From Virgibacillus_F necropolis_A (GTDB taxonomy: Bacteria > Bacillota > Bacilli > Bacillales > Amphibacillaceae): a stretch of DNA of 64,000 bases. Made by a program: the position numbers and the translations under genes. Below are positions 43,596 through 50,649 of the stretch, one piece after another; the first letter of the stretch is position 1, and every line of letters starts with the position of its first letter. Under the pieces are notes generated by a model that was not told where the DNA came from, did not search any database, and saw only the letters and a program-made list of their open reading frames with translations. The stretch spans positions 744,001-808,000 of the forward strand of contig NZ_CP084992.1 in NCBI RefSeq assembly GCF_044793635.1. Direction: 5' to 3'.

Positions 43596-45725
43596 ATGAA
43601 TGAAAAACTATTTGCACTTGATATCGGAACAAGATCAGTGACTGGTATTTTGTTAGAGCAAAAAGAATCTACATTTACTATCATTGATTATTATACCATT
43701 GAACATACAGAACGATCGATGCATGATGGACAAATCCACAATGTTCTTGCTGTATCAAAAGTAATCCAAGAAGTAAAAGAGCATTTAGAAGATAAACATG
43801 GCAAACTCCCATCTGTTAGTGTTGCGGCTGCAGGACGTTCACTAAAAACAATCCAGACTAGCGCGTTGATGCAAATTAACCAGCAACCTATTTTAGATGA
43901 GGAAACAATTAAACACTTAGAACTAACTGCAGTACAAGTTGCCCAGAAGGAACTGGTAAGTGAAAGAGAAAATGGGTCTTACACGAACTATTATTGTGTT
44001 GGTTACTCTGTGCTTCACTACAGGCTTGACGGCGAATTAATTGGTTCTTTGATTGATCAAAATGGGGAAGAAGCTTCTGTTGAAATTATCGCAACCTTCT
44101 TACCGAAAGTAGTTGTAGAATCATTAATTGCTGCTTTATCTCGTGCCAATTTAGAAATGAATGCACTCACACTAGAGCCTATTGCCGCCATCCATGTCTT
44201 AATACCAGAATCCATGCGCAGACTGAATATTGCACTAGTTGATATTGGTGCTGGTACTAGTGATATAGCTATTACAGATCAAGGTACTGTATCAGCTTAT
44301 GGTATGGTACCAATAGCTGGAGATGAAATCACAGAATCTATCAGCGAAAACTATTTATTGGATTTCCCTGTTGCTGAACAAACAAAACGGGATATTGTAA
44401 CAAATGGGGAAGCAGTCGTACATGACATACTAGGATTTGAATCAACCATAACATATAGCACCTTAGCAGATGATAGTAAAGAAATAATAGAAAAACTTGC
44501 TCAGTCAATTGCAAATGAAATCATCCAACTTAATTCAAAGCCCCCTAAAGCGGTCATGCTTATAGGAGGCGGAAGTTTGACACCTGAGATTACGACTACA
44601 CTAGCAAAAAAACTGCAGCTTCCTCAAAACAGAGTCGCTGTAAGAGGAATTGACGCTATTCAAAGCTTAACAAACGCTAGCACTCTACCATCCGGACCAG
44701 ATTATATTACACCCATTGGAATCGCGATTGCTGCTAAAGAAAACCCTGTTCATTACCTGAGTGTAACAGTAAACGATCGAATGATTCGGATGTTCGAGAT
44801 GAAGACGTTATCGATTGGCGATTGTTTGGTTCAGGCTGGTGTTGAAATCAATAAGTTCTATGGTAAACCCGGCATTGCTTCTATTATTACGGTAAATGGA
44901 AAACAAATTACATTACCAGGGGGATATGGACAAGCCCCCAAAATCTATTTAAATAACAAAGTAGCTGGTGTAGATACTGAAATACAAAATAAAGATCATA
45001 TTTTAATAGAAAAGGGCGAAGACGGCACGGCACCATATGTAACAATTGAACAGGTAATCAGTGACCTCCCGACAATAACTATTCGATTTAATCAGCAATC
45101 AATAGCTGTAGAACCAGTGTTTCATGTCAATAATCACAAAGAAACAAAAAACTATGTACTCAAGGATAATGATGAGCTGCGGATTACACAAATTAGAACC
45201 GTTCAGGACTTTCTTGCTGTAGCTAGTTCAGAAAAACTTCAACAAATACAACCGTTCATTGTTTATATTAATCAAAAGGAATTTATGCTTGTGGCCGGTG
45301 AATCACAGTTTCATTTGAACGGTGAAAAGGTTAGTTTAAGCCATAAACTTAAGAATGGTGACTCGTTAAAAATGTTACGTGCAAACGTACCAACAGTTGC
45401 AGATCTGTTATCACAACGCGAGGAGCAAATGATGGAATCTATTAAGGTTACATTTAATGAAGAGTCTTTCGTATTACAACAAAAACGTATACGCATTATT
45501 AGGGGCAATCAAGAATTGAATGAGGATACGCAGTTGAATTCAGGTGATCGTATTGAGTTAGAGAAACAAACAATACAGCCGTTTATATTTCAGGATATTT
45601 TCCGCTACGTAGATATTGACCTGTCAAAAATTAGTAGCAGTTTTCAGCTATATAAAAACGGTAGCCCAACTTCGTTTGATGAAACCATTAAAGATGGTGA
45701 TCAGTTACAAATTGATTTTAAGTAA
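43596..45725 (+). CDS. FtsA/PilM-like ATPase with extended repeat-bearing C-terminus
   Basis: A 709-residue actin-fold protein. FtsA-type phosphate-1 (FALDIGTRSVTG), phosphate-2 (LVDIGAGTSDIAITDQG, residue about 214) and adenosine (VMLIGGGSLTPEI, about 320) motifs are intact, with an SHS2-like insertion in between. Past residue about 390 the chain continues for roughly 320 residues with four similar segments of the form LNG...DTxIxxGDxLxI (about 450, 572, 634 and 685). True FtsA is about 420-440 residues and ends in a membrane-binding helix, which is missing here. It stands where B. subtilis has ytxJ. RBS GAGAGGA precedes the ATG. Role unknown; a partner at the envelope or septum is a guess. 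Confidence 0.85.
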   Translation: MNEKLFALDIGTRSVTGILLEQKESTFTIIDYYTIEHTERSMHDGQIHNVLAVSKVIQEVKEHLEDKHGKLPSVSVAAAGRSLKTIQTSALMQINQQPILDEETIKHLELTAVQVAQKELVSERENGSYTNYYCVGYSVLHYRLDGELIGSLIDQNGEEASVEIIATFLPKVVVESLIAALSRANLEMNALTLEPIAAIHVLIPESMRRLNIALVDIGAGTSDIAITDQGTVSAYGMVPIAGDEITESISENYLLDFPVAEQTKRDIVTNGEAVVHDILGFESTITYSTLADDSKEIIEKLAQSIANEIIQLNSKPPKAVMLIGGGSLTPEITTTLAKKLQLPQNRVAVRGIDAIQSLTNASTLPSGPDYITPIGIAIAAKENPVHYLSVTVNDRMIRMFEMKTLSIGDCLVQAGVEINKFYGKPGIASIITVNGKQITLPGGYGQAPKIYLNNKVAGVDTEIQNKDHILIEKGEDGTAPYVTIEQVISDLPTITIRFNQQSIAVEPVFHVNNHKETKNYVLKDNDELRITQIRTVQDFLAVASSEKLQQIQPFIVYINQKEFMLVAGESQFHLNGEKVSLSHKLKNGDSLKMLRANVPTVADLLSQREEQMMESIKVTFNEESFVLQQKRIRIIRGNQELNEDTQLNSGDRIELEKQTIQPFIFQDIFRYVDIDLSKISSSFQLYKNGSPTSFDETIKDGDQLQIDFK

Positions 45726-45882
45726 TAAGAAAAGCGTAAGCGCCTTGGTCAGCCCCGACAAGTTTAAGACGAATCTCTTAGTGATGATTTTTATCACAAA
45801 GAGATTTGACTTAAAACCTCGAGGGGCTAGGCGCTGGAGCTAGACAGATTAACGCCAAAGTTTTATACTTTCTTTCCTAAGG
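45726..45882 (+). repeat. Dispersed repeat family A, short subtype (copy 2)
   Basis: Almost identical over its length to 2109-2260, including the core TTAGTGATGATTTTTATCAC and the tail TTTTATACTTTCTTTCCT. It begins at the stop codon of the FtsA-like gene. Confidence 0.88.
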
Positions 45883-45883
45883 A

Positions 45884-45995
45884 CAAAAGCGCAAGAGCCC
45901 GTTTATTGCCGTATGACCTGTGCCCACGCAACGAGGGTAGTTGGATGTTGCTCATGCTTTGTGGCGGTCTTAATCGAACCTCCTTCTTTCTTATT
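45884..45995 (+). repeat. Family A long subtype (copy 3), left half
   Basis: CAAAAGCGCAAGAGCCCG to AATCGAACCTCCTTCTTTCT matches the left part of the intact copy at 55045. It is interrupted at 45995 by the family B element; the right half resumes at 46428. Confidence 0.8.
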
Positions 45996-46427
45996 GGCTC
46001 TTTTCGTACGCAATGTTGCTTTTTATCTTCATAGTTGATATAAAATGCGACTTAACTAAAATCATGTTCGATGCCCCTGCGCCATCGCTGCGGAAAAATC
46101 ACTACGCTTGTGTGGTGTCTATAATGGAATGATAGAATCACATTATTGATTAGAGCATGAAATTCCCACTGATATGGCAGTTGATTGGAGTTCCGGGCAG
46201 TCGACTCCTGCGGGAAAAGCAACAGCTGAAGACCCCACAGGAAGTGGTTGATGATGAGGGCCGACTAAAACCGTCCTTTGCGGACAACGTCGGCATACCC
46301 CTTGCCGGGGCAAGGAGGCTGAAGCGTTGCCCGCGGAAAGCGAACTGCCCGGAACGGAAATCAACCAGCAGTTACGTCGCGTAATATTGATATTCTCTCA
46401 AAAGCAACAATCTTTACGAAAACAGCC
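45996..46427 (-). mobile_element. Family B MITE with terminal inverted repeats and 8-bp target duplication
   Basis: The left end GGCTCTTTTCGTACGCAATG and the reverse-complemented right end GGCTGTTTTCGTAAAGATTG form imperfect inverted repeats extending through TGTTGCTTTT. The element is exactly flanked by TTCTTATT (45988-45995 and 46428-46435). It has no transposase. It holds a 53-base segment (46259-46311) that is the inverse of a family A block at 46513-46567. It is opposite in orientation to the copies at 14159 and 58837. Confidence 0.85.
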
Positions 46428-46740
46428 TTCTTATTAGATGAACTTGACTTATCGCCAGTAATGGCGAAAGTCAAAGTGAATCTTATGCTGTGATGAAGTG
46501 AAAAGGAAACATGCCCCTGCAAAAGGGGTATGTCGGCGTTGGGCGGCAAGCTCGGTTTTAGTCGACCTACCTTTGTAGCGATTAAGGACGTTCGACCATG
46601 TCGAACTGTTATCGTAAGGAGGTGCCATGTTTATTGCGCCGAGTTTACGAGAAGCAGGAAGGCACTAGGCACTAGGCAATGGGCGCTGGCCGATAAAAAC
46701 GCCACGTCCTGTAGGTCGGAGCTGGACGTAGCTAGTATGT
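46428..46740 (+). repeat. Family A long subtype (copy 3), right half
   Basis: GACTTATCGCCAGTAATGGC, AAGTGAAAAGGAAACATGCC and GGACGTTCGACCATGTCGAA match 55145-55375 and 61265-61375, and the end is GGGCGCTGGCC. The region 45726-46818 (about 1.1 kb) has no supported gene; frames within it come from these repeats. Confidence 0.8.
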
Positions 46741-46770
46741 GATTCAGTTATCCACATATAGATTCGTAAG

Positions 46771-46814
46771 AAAAAGGGTAAGGGGCTTAATATGAAAGCC
46801 CCTTACCCTTTTTA
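46771..46814 (-). terminator. Terminator of ytxGH
   Basis: AAAAAGGGTAAGGGGCTT pairs with AAGCCCCTTACCCTTTTT around TAATATG, just past the ytxH stop; T-rich on both strands. Confidence 0.95.
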
Positions 46815-46818
46815 CTTA

Positions 46819-47232
46819 TTATTTCTTTTCTAGTTCTTCAGCTGCTTCTTCAATAGCTTCTGCTACTTCTTCAGCTGATTCTAAAGCCTCGTCTTCTTTA
46901 TTTCTATCTTTTTGAATTTTAGTTTGAAAAGTCTTTGTTAACTCTTGCGTTTTTTGAGATAAACCTTTCGTTGAGTCAACTGCTTTGCCTTTCAACTCTG
47001 ACCCCTTCACATATGCTTTATCTTTCCAATCAGAACCTTTTTCATATGCTACGTTTTTCCATTCACTAGCTCGTCCTCTAACATCGTTTGCACCCTGATT
47101 TAAATCGCCGCGTAACTCTTTTCCAGACTTTGGAGCAAATAAAAACGCAGCTGATGCTCCTACAATTCCTCCGATTAATGTCCCAATAATAAAGTCTTTA
47201 CTATTGATGTTCTGATTCTCCTGATTTCCCAT
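46819..47232 (-). CDS. ytxH: YtxH, general stress protein
   Basis: A 137-residue YtxH-family protein. A short N-terminal helix (DFIIGTLIGGIVGASAAFLF, residues about 13-32) precedes the hallmark APKSGKELRGDLNQGA, followed by a charged helical tail ending in acidic residues. In B. subtilis ytxG-ytxH-ytxJ is a sigma-B/sigma-H controlled operon. Here ytxJ is missing upstream/downstream. It is 25 bases after ytxG. RBS AGGAGG precedes the ATG. Confidence 0.92.
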   Translation of the reverse strand: MGNQENQNINSKDFIIGTLIGGIVGASAAFLFAPKSGKELRGDLNQGANDVRGRASEWKNVAYEKGSDWKDKAYVKGSELKGKAVDSTKGLSQKTQELTKTFQTKIQKDRNKEDEALESAEEVAEAIEEAAEELEKK

Positions 47233-47257
47233 TTAAATTCCTCCTGCTTTTTTTCAT

Positions 47258-47662
47258 TTATTTTTTTTTCTTTTTCCATAAGTCCATTATGGCAGATCCC
47301 CATTTTACTGCTTGTGAAGCTTTTTCCTGATCTAGATTAGATGAGTCAGCAACTTTCGCCGATATTTTTTTAAGTGATTGATTGAAATCTTTCACTGTTT
47401 CCCCAATACCTTTAACACCTTCGAAAAGTCCGTTTAATTTTGATGATTTTTGATTTACATCATCAGCTAACCGATTTGTTTTATTTAATAACGCTGTAGT
47501 TTCTGTCGTAATTCCCTGTAATTGCTTTTCCAAATCTTCTACAGTATCAGCAACATTATTTAGTGTGCGTTGAGTAGCCTTTAAGGTCTTCGCTAAATAA
47601 ATTACTAAGACAGCGAATGCTATTGCAACAATAATTGCAGCAATATACAACAAATTTTCCAT
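47258..47662 (-). CDS. ytxG: YtxG, DUF948 family protein
   Basis: A 134-residue protein with one N-terminal membrane helix (LLYIAAIIVAIAFAVLVIYL) and a coiled-coil-like region (LNNVADTVEDLEKQLQGITT, LFEGVKGIGETVKDFNQSLK) typical of DUF948. Function unknown; associated with general stress in B. subtilis. First gene of the ytxGH pair. RBS AGGAGATG precedes the ATG. I found no clear sigma-B promoter by eye in the 240 bases upstream. Confidence 0.92.
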   Translation of the reverse strand: MENLLYIAAIIVAIAFAVLVIYLAKTLKATQRTLNNVADTVEDLEKQLQGITTETTALLNKTNRLADDVNQKSSKLNGLFEGVKGIGETVKDFNQSLKKISAKVADSSNLDQEKASQAVKWGSAIMDLWKKKKK

Positions 47663-47869
47663 AGACTAGTTCATCTCCTAACTTTATGTAATTTCTACTA
47701 TCGACCTTAGCTTCGTTTACTATAAGGCTGTTATTAATTAGTAATACCCTTCTTTTGTCTGTGTAAACATAACCTCATTATACTGATTGTACCACGAATA
47801 AACCGGTTCTTCCAGAATAATTAGACAGACTTGTCCAAATCTTTTCGACAAATTATGAAAATCGTAACT

Positions 47870-47900
47870 AAAAAGAGCCTAGGTAAGTAGACTCTTTTTA
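47870..47900 (-). terminator. Terminator of murC
   Basis: AAAAAGAG.CTA pairs with TAG.CTCTTTTT around CTTACC. It follows the murC stop by a few bases. Confidence 0.85.
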
Positions 47901-47904
47901 TAGA

Positions 47905-49233
47905 TTAAGCATTTTTACTTTTATTTATGGACTGATCAGATCCTATGTTTTGTTCATAGGCTTGTTGGAATTTTTGTATATCTCCCGCTCCCATGAATAT
48001 CATCACACTATCATCATGCTCAGCTAAAACACTTGTGTTATCTATATCAAGTGTTTTACTATTTTCAACTATTTTCTGCAAGTCATCTATTTTAAGCTTT
48101 CCAGAATCCTCACGGGCTGACCCGAAAATATCACACAGATATGTGTGATCTGCTAGATTCAGACTATCCGCAAATTCCTGTAAGAAAGTTTTAGTACGTG
48201 TAAACGTATGTGGTTGAAAAATAGCGACAACTGATTTAGTTGGATATTTTTTTCTAGCTGAATCAATCGTTGCTGTAATTTCACGAGGATGGTGCGCATA
48301 ATCATCCACTAAGACCTGATTTCCTACCTTCTTTTCTGTAAAACGACGCTTAACACCCTTAAATGTGCTTAACGCTTTAATGTTCTCTGCCTTCATACCT
48401 TCATAATGGCATATTGCAATTACGGATAGTGCATTCAATATATTATGATTTCCATGCATTGGTATCGTAAACGTATCGTAGTAATTGTTACGAACAAAAA
48501 CATCAAATTCAGTACCAGATTCCGTTTCAACCATATTCTGAGCTTGAAAATCGTTTGTATTTGATAATCCATAATAGACAACAGGTACCTTTGCTTGGAT
48601 TTCCTGCAGCTGTTCATCATCACCACAAGCAATTATTCCTTTTTTTACTCGATCAGCCATTGATTGAAAAGCTTCAAAGACATCGTCAATACTCGTGAAA
48701 TAATCCGGATGATCAAAATCAATATTTGTCATTACTGCATAATCAGGTTCATACTCTAAAAAGTGGCGTCTGTATTCACATGCCTCAAATACAAAATACT
48801 CACTATCCACATGACCTTTACCAGTCCCATCTCCAATTAAATAGGAGATCGGATAGGTCTCTCCTAATACATGAGCGAGTAACCCAGTTGTTGAGGTTTT
48901 ACCATGAGCACCTGCAATTGCTATACTGGTAAATTGTTTTAACCATTCACCTAAAAATTCATGATATCTAAAAAAAGTAAGACCGAGTTCCTTAGCCTTT
49001 CTGATCTCAGGATGATCGTCAGAAAAAGCATTCCCAGCAATAATCGTAAATTCATCTTTGATGTTGTCATCTGAAAAAGGAAGTATTGGGATGTTTTTTT
49101 CTTCTAATGCATCTTGTGTGTAAAAACGTTTTTCCACATCAGAACCTTGAACATTTTCTCCTGAATCGCTTAGGATCTGTGCGAGTGCACTCATTCCCGT
49201 TCCTTTAATACCAATAAAATGGTAAGTTGTCAT
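47905..49233 (-). CDS. murC: UDP-N-acetylmuramate-L-alanine ligase MurC
   Basis: A 442-residue Mur ligase adding L-alanine to UDP-MurNAc in peptidoglycan synthesis. The N-terminal GIKGTGMSALAQIL binds UDP, the ATP loop is AGAHGKTSTTGL (residue about 108), and the central domain has EACEYRRHFL and NIDFDHPDYF. The C-terminal VDDYAHHPREI is conserved. Position beside ytxG matches B. subtilis. RBS GGAGG precedes the ATG. Confidence 0.97.
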   Translation of the reverse strand: MTTYHFIGIKGTGMSALAQILSDSGENVQGSDVEKRFYTQDALEEKNIPILPFSDDNIKDEFTIIAGNAFSDDHPEIRKAKELGLTFFRYHEFLGEWLKQFTSIAIAGAHGKTSTTGLLAHVLGETYPISYLIGDGTGKGHVDSEYFVFEACEYRRHFLEYEPDYAVMTNIDFDHPDYFTSIDDVFEAFQSMADRVKKGIIACGDDEQLQEIQAKVPVVYYGLSNTNDFQAQNMVETESGTEFDVFVRNNYYDTFTIPMHGNHNILNALSVIAICHYEGMKAENIKALSTFKGVKRRFTEKKVGNQVLVDDYAHHPREITATIDSARKKYPTKSVVAIFQPHTFTRTKTFLQEFADSLNLADHTYLCDIFGSAREDSGKLKIDDLQKIVENSKTLDIDNTSVLAEHDDSVMIFMGAGDIQKFQQAYEQNIGSDQSINKSKNA

Positions 49234-49359
49234 AAAAAAGAACCTCCAAATAAATATATGAAAAAAACCGAGTAACTTTATAAACTTTTAATCATTCAAC
49301 TATTATAGCAAAACATGAACTTTAGTTAAATAAAATGTCTTTAAAATGTCAGACAATTC

Positions 49360-50475
49360 CTAATTATCCTGTTTACTATATTCCACTTTCTCTAAACGTG
49401 GATTTGGCCGGTATCTTCTTCCTTCTTTTGCGGAAGGAGTACCATTAAGTAACACGTTGTCTCCTGTAAAGCCAATATTGATTTTGAGAAGGCTGGAACC
49501 AACTCCATACATGTCAACAGGTACACCCAGCTTTTCAAAATACCTTATACGCTTTTCTGTAAAGCCACCGCTTGCCATTATATTAACATGTGGGTATCCT
49601 TCTTCGTCTAATGCTTTTCGTAGTGCGAAAATAAGCTCAGGACTTACCCCTCTTGGATCAAACGTACCCATTAAATGATGGTTTCTCAGGAAATACTTAT
49701 CCACTAGCGTGCGTGATGTGTCAATACGGACACCTTTTAAATCCTTCCCAAAAACCCTTGCCACCTTTAATGCATCTGTTATCACATCATTGTTATAATC
49801 AACTAATGCAACAAGATCATCCTCAGGATACACTTCATGATAAGCACGTGAAGCCGCTACTACATCCCCTCTAAACATTTGGATCATAGCATGTGGCATG
49901 GTTCCCATACCCATCTTACCCCACCATTCGTTCATGGCATGCGTAGCTTGAGCTGTTGAACCGCCAATAAATGCAGCATACCCATCCCCTGCTTGCTGGG
50001 TAAAATGGTCATCCCGATCACCCATGAAGATAACTGGCTTTTGTTTCCCTGATGTTCTTGCTGCTTTTACGACATTATATACATTCGTTGCTACTGATGT
50101 TCTTCTTGCTAACATTCCATCAATTATACCCTCTAAAAATCCAAAGTCCTGGTATGGACCTGAAACGGTTAGCACTGTTTCATAAGGGCTGATCTTATCT
50201 CCATCTTTTAAGGATTTAATTTCCAGTTTCTCAGGATTATTAGCAAACGTATGTATGAGTGCTATTGCTTCATCACTTCCACACAAAACAGCTTCCTCTT
50301 TTTGAAAAAATTGCATGGTTACATTATTATGTGGCAATTTTTTCTCGGCAATTTCTTTAGTCTTTAAAAAATAAACAGCCGAAAACCAGCCCTCGCTTAT
50401 CCGATCATCAAATTTAAATGTTTTATTTGTTAATCGCTTTATTTTACCATTTAGTTTTTTTTCAATTTCTTTCAT
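49360..50475 (-). CDS. Nicotinate phosphoribosyltransferase (short subgroup)
   Basis: A 371-residue NAPRTase-like enzyme making nicotinate mononucleotide from nicotinate and PRPP, or a close relative. DRISEGWFSAVYFLKT, DRDDHFTQQAGDGYAAFIGG and GVRIDTSRTLVD (the PRPP-binding region) are visible, as are FDPRGVSPELIFALRKALDE and MASGGFTEKRI. It is shorter than B. subtilis PncB (about 490 residues) and belongs to the archaeal-like short group. B. subtilis lacks it at this site between murC and sftA. RBS GGGG precedes the ATG. Confidence 0.9.
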   Translation of the reverse strand: MKEIEKKLNGKIKRLTNKTFKFDDRISEGWFSAVYFLKTKEIAEKKLPHNNVTMQFFQKEEAVLCGSDEAIALIHTFANNPEKLEIKSLKDGDKISPYETVLTVSGPYQDFGFLEGIIDGMLARRTSVATNVYNVVKAARTSGKQKPVIFMGDRDDHFTQQAGDGYAAFIGGSTAQATHAMNEWWGKMGMGTMPHAMIQMFRGDVVAASRAYHEVYPEDDLVALVDYNNDVITDALKVARVFGKDLKGVRIDTSRTLVDKYFLRNHHLMGTFDPRGVSPELIFALRKALDEEGYPHVNIMASGGFTEKRIRYFEKLGVPVDMYGVGSSLLKINIGFTGDNVLLNGTPSAKEGRRYRPNPRLEKVEYSKQDN

Positions 50476-50489
50476 GTCTTTGTTTCCCC

Positions 50490-50580
50490 TTGTCAGAAAA
50501 ACTCTTCATTCGCCCATCTACAATTGCGACAGAAGAAGTCCTTAGAAATTTTAAATATTCTTTCTGTGTAAAATAAATCA
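50490..50580 (-). repeat. Degenerate family C repeat
   Basis: TTGTCAGAAAAACTCTTCAT and ATTCTTTCTGTGTAAAATAA follow the family C outline (2262-2360) with interior deletions. It lies in the 170-base gap between sftA and the NAPRTase gene. Confidence 0.45.
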
Positions 50581-50649
50581 TTTATACCTTATCATATTAA
50601 ACAATTTCGGAATCTACAAGCAAAAAAGCATATAAGAGAAGTTTGATTT

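Noticed and set aside
46143..46742. Several open frames of 62-75 codons on both strands
   Set aside because: They lie entirely in family A/B repeats, have no ribosome sites and shift between copies.
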